From: Euborellia annulipes
Taxonomy: Eukaryota > Arthropoda > Insecta > Dermaptera > Anisolabididae
DNA length: 64,000 nt
Assembly: GCA_023213315.1 (NCBI GenBank)
Contig: JAKCPI010011627.1
Coordinates: forward strand, 62,001 to 126,000
Direction of reading: 5' to 3'
The notes beneath the pieces were generated by a model. That model did no database searches, was not told the origin of the DNA, and saw only the letters and a program-made list of their open reading frames with translations. Positions 43,412 through 56,744 of the stretch are shown here, in pieces. The translations under genes were made by a program, and so were the position numbers. The stretch's first letter is position 1. Each line of letters opens with the position of its first letter.

Positions 43412-44273
43412 AAAATAAAAATAATTTAGTTATAATAAACGGTAAATATGTATCGCAATTTACATTAATAAGACATTTCAAACTATCAAATCGCATAATA
43501 GTAAAATGTAACAGAATTTATTCTTGAAAACTATGTTTTGTATTTTTTCATTGGTATGGAAAATAAAAATGAATATAAACAACATTCTCTTTTAAAAAAT
43601 TATTTATTGAATAATTATCTCTTTTAATGAAGAATTATTTATTTTAATAAATTTAATAGAAAAGAATATAAGGAGTATGTCTGTCTACAAAAGATCGCTT
43701 TGCAATAAATAGAACTTGAAATGGCATTGAAATAAATGGCTTTGTTATATTTCTATTGGTATATTGTGCTGTGCTGAATTTGCCAGAGGCGTATTCAATT
43801 CAGAGTCTTGTTAATTTGACGAAGGGCATCTTTGAAAGGGAGTTTACCACTGAACTGTTTAATTAAAAAGGGCCTTCGGCTGTCAGTTCTTCAGACTCGG
43901 GTCAACTATTTTAAGATCTCAGAGTATTTGTGTCCCTACTTAGGCTTAATTCAAAAATATTGTTTAAAGTCAAGAAAGATGAAATAACAAATTAAACCAG
44001 TTCTTTTTATTTTCATTAAAAAATTCCATTTATATTAAAAAAAAAAAAAAACTTTTAAGACTTATTATTTTTATATTGTTCAAGTCATCTATAGTTTTCC
44101 TTCCCATTTTGAAAGCTATCATAACATCAAAAGTGCTAATTATAAGTATAGGGGAATGAGTGGTCGAAACGTTGTAATTTTTACAAATAAACCACAGTTA
44201 AACCGAAAATCTAATTCTTTTACTAATGATAACAACTGCGAAAGGCTAAACTCCAAAATTATAAATAGTTAGT
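43412..44273. other. No recognisable feature
   Basis: AT-rich; 44158-44215 carries a weak GTGGTCGAAACG motif related to the hammerhead-like family. Confidence 0.4.
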
Positions 44274-44517
44274 GAAATATAATTAGTCTGATTTTATATA
44301 TTTTTGTCTTAAATTAGCGGGTCAAATTGTTCACTACTTAATAATTTATATAAAATTAAAATTTGACGAAAGAGTAAAAAAAAGGGCAATCAACAAAAAG
44401 GGCGCAACATATTTTTTACCCTTTCGTCAAATTTAAATTTTTTATAAATTAACAGTGAACAATTTGACCCGTTAATTTAAGACAAAAATCTGTAAAATTA
44501 GACTAATTATATTTCAA
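44274..44517. repeat. Foldback repeat with about 105-bp arms
   Basis: GAAATATAATTAGTCT / AGACTAATTATATTTC at the ends, with GGGTCAAATTGTTCACT and its complement inside. The loop of about 25-30 nt is at 44385-44410. Confidence 0.8.
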
Positions 44518-46046
44518 TAACTTTTTATAATATAAGAAATTAATAAAAATTAAATAATTTATTTCGAAACTCCCTGAGAAGCCATTGCCCTCGAAGCTGT
44601 ATTTTTATAAAAACCTATTTGGCCAATTGACAGACGTTTTTATATTCCATATAAACATGAAAATTATAAGTAAAAATATCTTTAATTAATTAATTTATAT
44701 ATGTTTTGTAAAATTATTTATGTCATGTAGCCTTCCTTAATCTACTGAAGATGGCAAAATAAAATTTCGCCGAAACGTCTCAAACTGGGAATCGGTGTTT
44801 CACTGGTTTAAGGCGGAACGGGAGCCAAGGAATTACGCATGTTTTTCCCGATAAGATGGCGTAGTGTGTCATAAAAAGTGTGCCAAAAAAATCAAGTAAT
44901 TCAAAAAATTTGCCAAGAGATGTCAGAATGGTAGCTAATAATATTTAACGCAATTGGATGCTTTTCATTGATCTTTTAACAATAAATACTTTATAAATGT
45001 TATTATATATTATGTATCTTTTATAAAAGCATAAAAATATAGGCCAGATATAGACTAATATATATTATATCGGCTGTTCGACTAGCCTGCCATCTATTGC
45101 AAGAATGCTGAACTAATTTGACTTTTGATTTTTAAATAAATCATCTAAGCTTATTTTAAAAATTTCTGAATTAATATGTGATTAATAATAACAATAAATT
45201 CATTTTTAAATTTAAAAACAAATTAAAGATTATTGGGGCAGATTGTTTTTTTGTATTTGCTTGATATCAAAAAAATTAATTACGATAATTTTTTAATAAG
45301 TCATTAAAAAGATTATAGCTCGATGTCCCAATAATCTCTTATGAATTTATTCCAATAATTCATTTAAAAAAACCGCATTGAAAAATTCCTTATAATAGTC
45401 TAGTTTTTTTAAAGTACGTTTAGACGTCGCTCCTGAACCCCTTCAAACCTTCTTTGCTCGCAATTCCAAATTTAAAAGTATAGAGTCACCATTAATATCA
45501 AACGAAGTTTGAAATTTTGAAACGCAATTTTTTGTGCAATCATTTGTGATTTTTGTTTGAAATTCATTATATTTTGGTTAGTTTTTAGTTGAAAAATGAA
45601 AATACAAAATTTGAGAAAAATATTCCAAACGGTTTAAAATATGCTAATATGTCATTTTGTAGGCTCTGTTAATAATACATATAATACATATTTCTATATT
45701 GAATGGAAATCTTTACACATGTATATTTCGGTCTCAAAGCAACAAGAGCTGATGATTAAATGAGAGGACTTTGCTAAAAGGAAAGCAAAGCTAAAGGATT
45801 GAATGAGCTCTCGGATAATGAGTACATATTTCTATTATGCTTGGTACGTCTATATGTCTGCGTGGGTTGATCAATATCAAAGACAAAATACAGCTAATGC
45901 TCTCTAGTAGTTTGTACTTCATTAATTTCAATGTTAATTTAATTTTTCACGATTTATCTATATTGTGCTGTTACCGCCCTTCTCCTGGAATTCATTCTTT
46001 GTAATCGAGTAGGGCTTTAGGTTATGGACGCCATTTTCATTTTAAA
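44518..46046. other. Unassigned AT-rich DNA with one hammerhead-like motif
   Basis: 44745-44779 has CTGAAGA, T, GGC...GCC, GAAACGTC with an AAAT/ATTT extension of helix II. Otherwise no bounded feature. Confidence 0.35.
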
Positions 46047-46240
46047 CACTACGTCAAAATATTAAAAGCACCCCTGGACATGACACTAATTTTTAACACT
46101 ATTTACTAAATCTTAACGCTTTGGTTTTAAGTTTTTGATTAGAGAATAGCAAGGAATTCAATAGCATTTTTTAACCCTTACATTACTTTTTAACACCCAT
46201 TTGTTTATTTTAAATTTTAACGCCTGTTTTTAGAGAAAAG
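46047..46240. mobile_element. Partial copy of the long-TIR element
   Basis: The right part only, ending TTAACGCCTGTTTTTAGAGA. Confidence 0.6.
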
Positions 46241-46344
46241 ACCTGTAATTGTATTTAAAAAAAAAAAATGTTTTAAATCAAAGTTGGCATCTATCTTTAT
46301 AACTATCTAGATTAAAGAGATTCAATATATGATTGAAAAGTATA

Positions 46345-46402
46345 AAGACAATACTTTCTCTATATATATATTTCATATATAGTATAAGAGAAAGTAAAAA
46401 TA
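46345..46402. mobile_element. HPE terminal palindrome, solo
   Basis: ACTTTCTCTATATATATA, then TATAAGAGAAAGTAAAA. Confidence 0.55.
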
Positions 46403-46675
46403 AAAGAAAATTTTTTTATCATGGTTGGCCTATTTAATAGGCAATAGAAGTTTCCATAGAATGTTCACAGTTGCATAACTCCCCTACTGAAGTAGGCTGA
46501 CATCACGTGACTATTAAAGAAAGCGCCAAAAATAAATAATTTTTTTTTATTTTAATACATGTTGTGTTTTATATTATTTAATAAAAATATATATAAATAA
46601 ATTATTTAATAACTATGATCAAAGTAATATTTTTACCAAATTTGTGAGTATGTTTATTTGTTGGTGAGCAAAACG

Positions 46676-46775
46676 CTCCCGGAATACGAGCCCGAAATCT
46701 CCAGCCTTTCCTTTGACATCGATGTACAATCCTTTGCACCAGGCCACCGTACCCAACACCAACAAATACATTCCC
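46676..46775 (-). repeat. tRNA-derived SINE or tRNA pseudogene
   Basis: The minus strand reads GGTGGCCTGGTGCAAAGG (box A) and GGGCTCGTATTCCGGGAG (box B-like). There is no intact cloverleaf. Confidence 0.45.
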
Positions 46776-47540
46776 TATTTATGTAAGTTGGCCGTGCATT
46801 TCTCTAACAAATTATTAAAGGAAAACTTACCTACCGTAAATAGCAAAAACCCTTTTCAAGGAATTAAATATTATTATTTTTATATATAAATAAGTTAAAA
46901 AAAATATATACTGTGTATAAATAAATTTCTTAAACGGAATAGATAAGAGCTTTATTTAAATCGAATTATAAATTGGAATCATAGGGCAGCTGGGTCATGC
47001 ATGCCCTGTCGAAGCTAACATCTCCTTATCCAGATCGGTAAGTCCAATTTCCCAAGGGCATAAGATCTCGTTCAAGGAGAAGATGAAAGAAGAGGAGTTC
47101 CTTTCCTCAGCCAACAGGCAGATTGAAATTATTTTTTCTCTCTCTCTCTCTCTCTTTCTCTCTTCTAAGGACAAACTGTTGAAGTAAACACTCCCTTGGC
47201 GCCTGGTCCACTTTGTTTATAGTAAGAACAGCTCTTGAGTTTTCTTTTGTTTTCAAGGAGTTTGTGTTGTATCTACTCTAAATGAAAGGATTAATAAATG
47301 TGAAAGCACATTTAAACTCACACTTTATAGACAACATTTCTTTTTTTTTTTGCCGTTCATCAAATTTTACTAAATTTGCGTGCGTATAACAAAACGAAAA
47401 AAAAAGGAAAAGTTTAGGCATGAAGTGAACTTCATAATTTTTGAAAGGGGCTAAGATATTTTAACTTGTGACTATAATACAGACCAACAAAAAACATTTT
47501 TTCTTTGGTGCATTGAAATTTTGAGCTATTTCTATGTATA
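46776..47540. other. No gene; CT microsatellite
   Basis: (CT)n at about 47130-47162 and a mixed-composition patch at 46980-47110 without a recognised identity. Confidence 0.4.
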
Positions 47541-47547
47541 TTGTCTA

Positions 47548-48010
47548 TTTTCTAAAAACAGGTGTTAAAATTTAAAATAAACAAATCGGTGTTAAAAAGT
47601 AATGTAGAAACAATCAGCGTTAAAAAATGCTATTCCCTAAACAAAGTTTAACAGCGACGTTAACATGTTGCTTTTATTTCTATCAAGCTATCAAAATCAT
47701 AACCTTACTTTTTAGGTTAAGGACGCCATTTTTATTTTAAACACGACGTTAAAATATTAAAGCCACTTCCTAGACATGGCTTTAATTTTTAACACTATTG
47801 GAATGGAAAAGAGCAAGTACAGGTGCATTCCATAACATCAACAGCAACTTCTCTTCAACTTATTTTAACAATATTTACTAAATGTTATCGCTTTGGCTAT
47901 TTGAGACAAAGACGTGATTTTGAATAGCATTTTTTTAACGCTGATTGTTTTTACATTACTTTTTAACACCCATTTGTTTATTTTAAATTTTAACGCCTGT
48001 TTTTACAGAA
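47548..48010. mobile_element. 463-bp long-TIR element with TA duplication
   Basis: It begins TTTCTAAAAACAGGTGTTAA and ends AACGCCTGTTTTTACAGAA, with TA on both sides. A fragment of the 18280 foldback (AGAGCAAGTACAGGTGCA) lies inside near 47810. Confidence 0.7.
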
Positions 48011-48029
48011 TAGACCTGAATGTGCTTTT

Positions 48030-48830
48030 ATTTTGAATTTTCTAGATTTTTGTAAGATGTTACCCCTTAAAAATATGCAGATAGTTGAAATACATAGAAA
48101 TATAAAATTTCAGTACAATTGGGGGTGGTTTAGTGGTGAAAAAAGCTTAGAAAAATCGAAATTTTTCAATTTTTTTTTTAAATTTTAAAACTCCTAATAG
48201 AATTTTTACTATTCCTGAATGCAAAAAACATATTTACGTTATTCTATAGTAACTTTCCAAAAATCATTCAATCGTTCAAATCTGTTAATTATTAATGAAA
48301 TTATAAACAAAACAGTTATTAAAGTCAGAATTCAGCCCTATCCATATACCGTGTACTCAAGATAAGCTCTAACTTCTAAGCAAAACACAATCTTTATTAT
48401 AAAATTTTCTTATACAGGTGTATGCGTGTACTTGACTTTGATAAATATTTTGTTTATAATTTGCTTAATAATTAACAGGTTTGTACGATTTTGAAAAGTT
48501 AAATAACTATTGAATATCGTAAATAGACCTATATGTTTTTTGTAATAAGGGATGGTAAAAATTCTAACAGCTGTGTCCAATATTAAAAAAGTAAAAAAAC
48601 TAAAAAAATCTTAAAAATTAATTCTTTGAAGTTTTGAAAGTTGCATTATGTATATAATTTTCAATAACTAAAGATGAATAAATAAATTCAGGCCGAAACG
48701 TTTCTTTTTTATACATTTAACTGCTTTTTTCGCCACTAAACCACCCCTGATTGGGCTGAAAAATCTATGTATTTCAACTATCTGCATGGGAAAGCCTTAA
48801 AATAATCTAGAAAATTCAAAATTAGAGCAC
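48030..48830. repeat. Foldback repeat related to the block inside the 6188-7218 element
   Basis: The left arm 48030-48260 (GAATTTTCTAGATTTTTG, TTAAAAATATGCAGATAGTT) and right arm 48540-48830 are inverted. The same words occur at 6460-6830. A degenerate GGCCGAAACGTTTC motif is at 48685-48711. Confidence 0.6.
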
Positions 48831-49039
48831 ATTTTCTATTATTATATAATATTATTTTATCTTCCTATATCTCTAAAACTAGAGGGGTGGTGAAACAAAA
48901 CTGATGCTAATTTTGGAATCAGTGCTACCCAAATGATCCAGGAATAGCTTAATTACCTCGGGACTAAAATCACTGTTATCCTGTGATATCACATCCTCCT
49001 TTGTTGCCATGATCTAGAGATGGAAAAGTCGACTCTGAC

Positions 49040-49289
49040 CAGGGGCGGCTCTAGGATGAAGATATTGGGTAGGCAACTTTCCGGGGTGTCAATATTTTTA
49101 ATCAAAGTTATTGTTTTGTGAAATAAAAACGTTTACTTGCACAGAAAGGGATGACATTTTTTTTAACTACAACAATGGATATAAATTAAATAAGTATTAA
49201 AATTGAACTCTGTTGTAACTTATGCAAAAACTGACATTATTATTGGGTAGGCAGTTGCCTACCCTGCCTACCCGCTAAAGCCGCCCCTG
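49040..49289. mobile_element. 250-bp hAT-type MITE with perfect 8-bp TSD
   Basis: It begins CAGGGGCGGCTCTAGG and ends GCTAAAGCCGCCCCTG, flanked by ACTCTGAC at 49032-49039 and 49290-49297. Confidence 0.92.
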
Positions 49290-49297
49290 ACTCTGAC

Positions 49298-50495
49298 TTT
49301 TGTCAAGAATCGATCTTTTACTGAAAAAAATCGATTTTTAAAAATCTTTCAAATCGATTCTCACTTGACGACTTCTACTTTTTTCTTGCCATACTTAGTA
49401 TTAGATGGTAATATAGTTTGTAACATTTTCATTGAATTCTTTTAAAACCTACACATACCATACCAATCAAAACGCTTTCTAGTGAAGATATGTGGCATTC
49501 TTAATTCGTCAATTTTAATGTTTTATTTTAATACTCAACTTTCATATTTTATTTTTATTTTATTTTAAAATTATAGAGTTTTTAAAAATTCGACTAGAAA
49601 GTCGAAAAATTGATTTTCAGAAATGATTAATCGATTCCGAGAATTGAAAAATATCAAGCCAAAATCTAAAATCGACTTTTCGATCTCCTTTTCCATCCCT
49701 ACCATGACCTCTCTCGATTTGAACAATCTTCCTGTCAATATTTTTCTCCTACCATTGGAATATAACATGAACAAGCATCCTCTCTGAATTCATTCACCTC
49801 TTTCCCACTGATCATCATCGGACATTATACGACCAATTGCAATTTATTCTATAGTTGTAGGTACGGCATAAAACCTATAATTGCATTTTATTTTTATTTA
49901 TATTATAATTTTTATTTTAATGACTTTTTTTTTGGAAAAGTTGCCCGGGGTCTAGTTTGTTTTCAAAAGAGTGAGACGATAAATCATGGTCTATTTAAGC
50001 GGGCTTTAGACACGAGATGGATTTCTCAAGATTGATTAAGATGTTATTAATTTAGATGGGATGGGGAGATAGGAACATTGCAGGAGCGTCAAACTAGAGC
50101 ATGTTTGAATAAGCAAAATGGGGCTGAGAGAGGGAGATGGAATTTCCACTGGGAATAAAATATCGGTAAAGGGAATTGTTAAGCTTTCGAATAAATTCGT
50201 TAGCCAGAACAAACTTTGATCATTTAATAAGAAACAAAGATAAATTATGAATTTTTATGAAATAAAAAAAAAAAAAAAAAAATATGAAATTTTTTCTTCT
50301 CTTTTATTTTTTTCTTTCTCGTTATCTATAATTCATTTATTTTATGAATTTTTTTTCATTATTTATTTTATCTCAATTTTAAATGTTACTTTGGAAAGAG
50401 AAATAGAAAATGAAAAAGACAGTTCACCTAAAGATGTAAAATGGAATTGGCAGGCTAATTATTTATTTTTCAATATTAACGATCATTAAAAAATT
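49298..50495. other. No supported gene
   Basis: AT-rich. ORFs of 67-80 codons (49571-49774 minus, 50247-50489 plus) are low-complexity and carry no recognisable domain. Confidence 0.4.
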
Positions 50496-50499
50496 TGCT

Positions 50500-50745
50500 C
50501 AGGGCCTACATCTTGTGGGTACGTGGATGGCGACCATGAGCTACCCGAACTTCTATATTTTTTCCCACTATCACTACCTCTCCTTCTATATTTTCAACAG
50601 GCGTCAGACCGTGCGACGGGCCGGGTAGTTCTATTTCTTCCGGTCGCAAAAAACCATTCCGCGCTGCGGGAATTTAGATCCTGGGTTCAAATCCCGGGAG
50701 CCATTGGACGTTTGGTCTGGCCAACAAAAAACATACACTCTTGTT
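50500..50745 (+). repeat. tRNA-derived SINE-like sequence
   Basis: Box B-like GGGTTCAAATCCCGGGAGCC at about 50683-50702 in a GC-richer context. Box A is uncertain. Confidence 0.4.
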
Positions 50746-50929
50746 AAATATATCTATGACTCAGTTAAAGTCCGAATCGAGGTATTTTGAACACTAATAT
50801 CTTATTCAAATATAAAGATCTCGAAAAATATTTGAATGTATAATCATTTAAATACATTAATAAAATTTTATAATTAACAATTATAGTTTATTTGTTACAT
50901 TTGCTACTCTTCGCGGCCCCCCTGCGGGA

Positions 50930-51436
50930 CCTTCGGTAATCGAAAGTTGTGTTCTGTACTTGTCATACCAGATTTTTTGTGTCGACATATATTTAGTTCC
51001 CGATAGTACGATACATTTGAGTTCAGAAGTATGGGAAAATATTTGTATTTTGTTACCATGGCAACCATTTTTCCCCTCTTTCCTATGAAGTTCAAGAGTA
51101 AAGTGGTCTTCAGAAGATTTCAAGGACAAAATGAGAATATACGTTTTAAAGAGCATTTAAAAAATAATTGATTTTTGAATTTTAATCAAAATCATTAGAA
51201 CGAATTTTGATAAAATCGAAAAAACTGAAAAAGTAAAGTACTAGTACTTTTTGATCGATTTTGTTTAAAAGGTTATTTTCACGCCCTAGAGGGGTGCTTA
51301 ACTTAAATATAAAATTTCAACCTCCTCAATTCCTTCATGCTTTAAATTGAACACAAACACACAGACAGACAAACCACTTTTTTGGATTCAGGGAACCTCA
51401 AAACGTGTATATCTCCGGTAAGAGAAAGTAAAAATT
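50930..51436 (+). mobile_element. HPE family copy
   Basis: Partial hairpin (TCGAAAGTTGTGTTCTG, CATACCAGATTTTTTG), X-box GTTACCATGGCAAC (51052-51065), AAAGTACTAGTACTTTTTG, AACCTCAAAACGTGTATA, end GGTAAGAGAAAGTAAAA. Confidence 0.75.
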
Positions 51437-52590
51437 AATTCATTTTTCAATACTTTCTGGTTTAAAGATAAAATAATGTTTTGGGCGGCCTTTATAATAG
51501 AGTTCAGTTAAAACAATAAATCTTGTTTAAACAAAATACAAGATGGGAGAATCTCTCCAGGAAATTAGCAACCCCTGAAAAAAGGTGGATTTTTTTTTTA
51601 TTTGTAGGGAATGTAGAAAAATTTTTAAACAACACCAATTAACGTTTAAAAGCATCCATTTCATAACAATGCAGATAAAGTTAACAGGCCATTTATATCA
51701 ACACAGATATTTTTATGACCAGCAATGATAGACATTTTTTATAACAATCAGAAATGATTAATGATTTACTGTCTAACAGGGTAATTTATCTTTTTTCCGT
51801 TCGTTGGAGAAACAAAGTTTAGATGTATCAATGTTTCGGACAGATAAATCGTAAAAAAAAAAAACTTTGGTATCTCCCGGTGCATTTATTTACATTTATA
51901 TTCTTGAAAGTTAGAAAAATGAAAATTTTCAATCTTAAATAAATATTTTGAAGTTATTTTTAGACAGACAATTCATTTTTTTTTGGTTTGGTGGCCCGGG
52001 TCTTTTACCGCCTGTGCGAAAAACGCGTGATTAAATTCCATCGTATCAATATCTAACTTGCGTATGGAAAAACAACGAGGAGGAAAGAGCACGAGATTCC
52101 TTTGGGCACGCTAACAACTCCATTGGCAAGCTCAAGTGGAAGAAAAGATATAAAACAACAACAATTAACTTGGATATAAACGCTTTTGTTGTAAAGAAAT
52201 ACTAAAACTTTTTTTTTATCATTTATATGGCGTTCGGATTTTCTTTCAACAAGATTTTAAAATTCTATAGACAAGGAAAGTAACTCCATATTGGTAGAGA
52301 AGAAGAGTTGTCTTAATGTAAAATTTTTGCTAACTCCTAATATAATATGGTTAATATGGTTTCTTCCTCTTATCCCTGTATCATTGATGAACTTTTACTA
52401 AAGATTAAATAAAATTTTACTTTTAAGGTGATTTGTTAAAAAAAGTCACGCACAAAATCATTTGAAAATTTTATATATCAGAATTTTAGCCAATTTTTTA
52501 AAGTCACTGTAAATAGATTCAACAGGAAATCATTTTGGAAAAAAATTTGGTGTTGGCTGTGTCTTCTACACAGTCGGTGGCTTTTTAACG
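51437..52590. other. No recognisable feature
   Basis: AT-rich without supported genes; a GC-richer stretch at 51990-52140 is unassigned. Confidence 0.4.
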
Positions 52591-52596
52591 TGCTAC

Positions 52597-53050
52597 CTTC
52601 GGTAATCGAAAGTTGTGTGCTGTCACACCAGATTTTTTGTGTCGACATGTATTTAGTTTCCGACAGTATGGGACATTTGAATTCAGATGTAAAATTTATA
52701 AGTTACTTATATATCCCATATATGGGAAAATATATTTTGATACCATAGCAACTCCTCTCCTATCTTTCCTATGAAGAACAAGAGTAAAGTAGTCTTCAGA
52801 ACAATTCAAAGGCAAAATTAGAATATACATTTTAAAGAGCATCTAAAAAATAGTTGATTTATGAATTTAAAAAAAAAACCCTTGGAGCGAATTTTGAGAA
52901 AATCGAAAAAAACTCGAAATCGAAAAAGTACATCAGTAAAGTACTAGTACTCTTTGGCCGATTTTGATTAAAAGCTTATAAAAATAACCACGGTCCAGGA
53001 GGGTACAAAATTTAAATATAAAAATTTCAACCTCCTAGCTCAATTTTTTG
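52597..53050 (+). mobile_element. HPE family copy, 3' truncated
   Basis: GGTAATCGAAAGTTGTGTGC, CACACCAGATTTTTTGTG, degenerate X-box (GATACCATAGCAAC), AAAGTACTAGTACTC. It ends near TCAACCTCCTAGCTC. Confidence 0.7.
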
Positions 53051-54898
53051 CCTATATATATAATTTGTAAAAATACCTATTTTGAAAAATCCGGGGGCTC
53101 GAAATTCATTTTTGACCTATGGTTTCTATGGCAAAGTTTCTTGGAATGACCCATAGAACAAGAATCGCGATGTGCCTTTTTACATTTTTTCGGTCCCATA
53201 CAATTTGACCCACCTTAATATATATATATAATACAATTATTTGCGTATCATTTAAAATAATTTCTCAGAGTGACTCGCCAGGTGTACGATCTAATATTAG
53301 AAGCAGAAATCGAAAAAAATTTCAGCGACCCTGCCTAGGTGTTTATGTTAACCTAATTATTCTTTCCTTTACTGTATTTAATTTTATTTCGTAAAAAAAA
53401 AAAGAAAAAAACAACTGAAATTCAGTGTTTGCAAATTTTTCAATTTATAAATATCTCCTATTAAAGTTCTAGCAAATAATTTGCTGTTTGACTAACTTTA
53501 TTAGCATTCTATATACTTTTACTTGTTATAGATCTTGGTTAAATATTTGCAAAGACGCTATAAGCTTACTAACCCCAAGAGAAATGTTTTTAATGTCGCA
53601 GAGTCAATAAACTAAGAATTGATAAATACTTGATCAGGTGTTAAAACGGTTATGGTTATGGTTCTGGTTCTTGGAATAAATTCTAACCCCAGCTAAGATA
53701 GTTAGTGTCGTAAATTCGTAGAGAGCAAGAGAGTGAGAGACGAAGTGAGAGGAAAAACAGAAAAGGTGTATTCGAGACGAGTATGAAAAGGAAAAGAGGA
53801 GGGGATGAGTTGATTTTCGTGCAGGGAATTACAAATAGAATTTTCCATGCTAAGGGTCGACTAAGTGGGGAGAGGGACATGTCTAAAGGACTGGTCTGAG
53901 CTGCCACTATCGGAAATTGGGAAAGATGGGGAGGGAAAAAAAGGGAATCAAGGGTGTCAGACTGAGGGGAGGTTAGCCGAACGGCTACAGGGATTTAAAA
54001 AAAATAAAAAAAAAAAAAGGAGGTTCATTAGGAAGATAAAAGAGTCGCTCGACGCTGATGCGTAATCCGTGCGTCAAGTAGGAAAGAGGGGGGAAAAAAG
54101 GGCAAGTGGAAAATTGGAAAGAGAATTGTGGCAGGCAAATCGCATTGGACATTGTAACCTTGCGGTCAGTGAGCTTATTGCCTGCGATCTCACGCCTTGG
54201 TCTAATGTATTCGAATCGATGGCGCATTATAATGAAAAATAGTGGAAGAAAAAAAGGGGAATTAGAACAATTGTCCTGGTGCTAGTGATATATATATTTG
54301 ACAAACTTGAAACACTTTTAGAAAAACTCGTAAAAATACAAAGGGGAAAACTAAATATTTTTAAAAATCAGAATTCTCTCCCCTCCTATTAATTCTCTTG
54401 CAAATTACCTTTTAAATTAAATGTTTATAAATTTTACATCTAATTTACTAAACTAAATATATTCGACCCAGTGTGACAAGCAGAGAACAAAACTTTCAAA
54501 TAACAAATATAAGATAAAATTGTGTACTGTGAGACCAGTCACGCCAGATTTTGTATAGAATTATTTTACTACTAGACACATCGCTCACCTTCAGCCTCAA
54601 AGACATATCTTTCTAAATTTGGTGCAAACAAAGGACAATGTCTTCTAATAATCCTTAGGGGGGTAAATACCCCCTGGTATTGGCCAGGAACAAAGCTTTA
54701 TTACATAAAACTTCAAAAATTCTTTTAAATAGTAGAGTATTATTTTTGCATTTTTTCAAATTGTGATTTTTATAAAAAAAAACAATGTCCCTATATTCCA
54801 AAAAAAGGCTCTTAAAAATAATTTGCTCCCCTATATCCAAAAAATAAATTTTCAACCCCTATGGTCCCCTTATTAGGGAGAAAATCGTAACTTAACTA
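53051..54898. other. No supported gene; purine-rich tract
   Basis: 53690-54130 is G/A-rich (GAGAGCAAGAGAGTGAGAG and similar). Short ORFs there on both strands are low-complexity and not called. 54450-54555 has a degraded HPE-end fragment (ACGCCAGATTTTG). Confidence 0.35.
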
Positions 54899-55592
54899 AA
54901 AAAAAATCTGGTGTGACTGGCGCACAGCACACAACTTTCTCTTACCTTCGGTAATCGAAAGTTGTGTACTGTGCTTGTCACACCAGATTTTTTGTGTCGA
55001 CATGTATTTAGTTCCCGGCAGTAGGGAATATTTGAATTCAGATGTAAAATTTATAAGTATGGGAAAATATTTATATTTTGTAACCATGGCAACCATTTCT
55101 CCTATCTTTCCTATGAAGCACAAGAGTAAAGTGTGCTTCAAACAATTTTGAGGGCAAAACGAGAATATACATTTGAAAGAGCATCTAAAAAATAATTGAT
55201 TTTTGAATTTTAATCAAAATCGTTTAGAGCGAATTTTGAGAAAATCGAAAAAAAACTGAAAAAGTACATCAGTAAAGTACTAGTACTTTTTGGCCGATTT
55301 TGATTAAAAGCTTATTTTGTCGGTCCCGGGGGGTGTTTAACTTATATATAAAATTTCAGCCTCATAGCTCAATTCCTTCATGCTTAAAAGTGAACACAGC
55401 CACACACACACACACAGACACACACACACACCCACCCACAGACAGACCATGTCGCGAAAACCACTTTTTTAGATTCAGGGGACCTCAAAACGTGAAGATT
55501 CATCAAAATCTCGACATCGAATTTTTGACATGAATCCAATACTTTCTCTCTATATATATTAACATATATATAGAGGTAAGAGAAAGTAAAAA
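54899..55592 (+). mobile_element. HPE family, best complete copy
   Basis: The end hairpin 54903-54992 (TCTGGTGTGACTGGC / GCTTGTCACACCAGA, with ACTTTCTCTTACC inside) is followed by GTGTCGACATGTATTTAG, the X-box GTAACCATGGCAAC (55080-55093), GAATATACATTTGAAAGAGC, AAAGTACTAGTACTTTTTGG (55275 onward), a (CA)n run, GGGGACCTCAAAACGTG, ATCTCGACATCGAATTTTTG and the terminal palindrome ending GGTAAGAGAAAGTAAAA. No ORF. Mobilisation mode unknown. Confidence 0.8.
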
Positions 55593-56570
55593 GAATCTAA
55601 AGAAAGATCTCTTTCAGTTTTTTTTTTTTTTTTTTTTAATTCCAATCATGTATTCAACAATCACTTTAACACTCATACATACATGCTTTCTTCGGGTGAA
55701 GCCCCCTGAAATCGGGCGCCGCAGATAGTGAAAATAATATCTACCAATATGAAATATCTCTATAAAAGAATTATAAAATGTGGCTAATAATTTATTAATC
55801 AATCTACAATATTCATATTTTTATTTACAAATATTTTTTCTCATTTAAATTATATTAATGTTTTGAATTTTTTTTTTTTAAATTAATTTTTGACGTAATT
55901 GTTAGAGAAAATCAACAATTCTTGAATAAAAATACATTCAACAATCCCTTACACTCACACACAGAGACGCTTCGGGATTGTTCGGCTTTCTTCGGCTCTG
56001 TGGTGACAGGGGAGTGGGGAGGGAGGACGTCGCCGCTTCAGTAAGCGTCTTGGCGCCACAGCATCAATGTCTCTCTACTCAATCCATGTTTCAATCAACC
56101 ATCAATCCACTATATTACACTGTATATTTATTAACATCTTAGCAACTTCCATTTCAAGGTACTTAATTATTTATTTTCAAATCAACTCCTCTCTTAATTC
56201 AGTCGATTAGAGTTTAAATATTTTTAAGCTTTTTTTTTGTCATTTTATAATAATAAATTAAGAGAGGGATTAATTAATTATTTTTCTTAATAGATACAGT
56301 CAAATTAAAAAGGAAGTTAATGAATCTAAAGAAAGGCCTTTGAGTTTATCCCTTTCTAATGAGTTTTTTGACGAGGTCTAATCATGTATTCAACAATCAC
56401 TTTAACACTCACACAGAGACACTTCGGGAACGTTCGGCTCCCTTCGGCTCTAAAACGAGGGAAACGGTCGCCGCGCCGCGGCTTACAGACACACTCTCTC
56501 TTCTCAATTGTCAATCAACAATCCAGTATAATATAATTATTTATTATTCATGTTTACAAGCTTCTCATAT
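55593..56570. repeat. Three dispersed copies of a CAACAATCACTTTAACACTC unit
   Basis: Related blocks at about 55643, 55935 and 56385 each combine this word or a variant with a CTTCGG-rich GC segment (GGCTCCCTTCGGCTC). The order suggests a local duplication or a tandemly arranged element. Confidence 0.5.
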
Positions 56571-56744
56571 CACGCAGATTTTTTTAAAAATAATTTTCAT
56601 CAGCGTTTAAAATTTTAAGGTCATTTCTTTCTCTATTTTTAGGGAGAGGAAATTTCGAATGATAGATTAAACCCCCCTCACCCCCCCCCCCCCCCTCTCC
56701 CAAGACTACGATTCTCTAAACCGATGAAATAATTTTTTTTTAAA

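Noticed and set aside
50247..50489. 80-aa ORF with Phe/Ile-rich segment resembling a membrane protein
   Set aside because: Hydrophobicity follows from T-rich low-complexity DNA; no signal or family similarity.
53683..54227. Short ORFs on both strands in a purine-rich tract
   Set aside because: Open only because of biased G/A composition; no domain.
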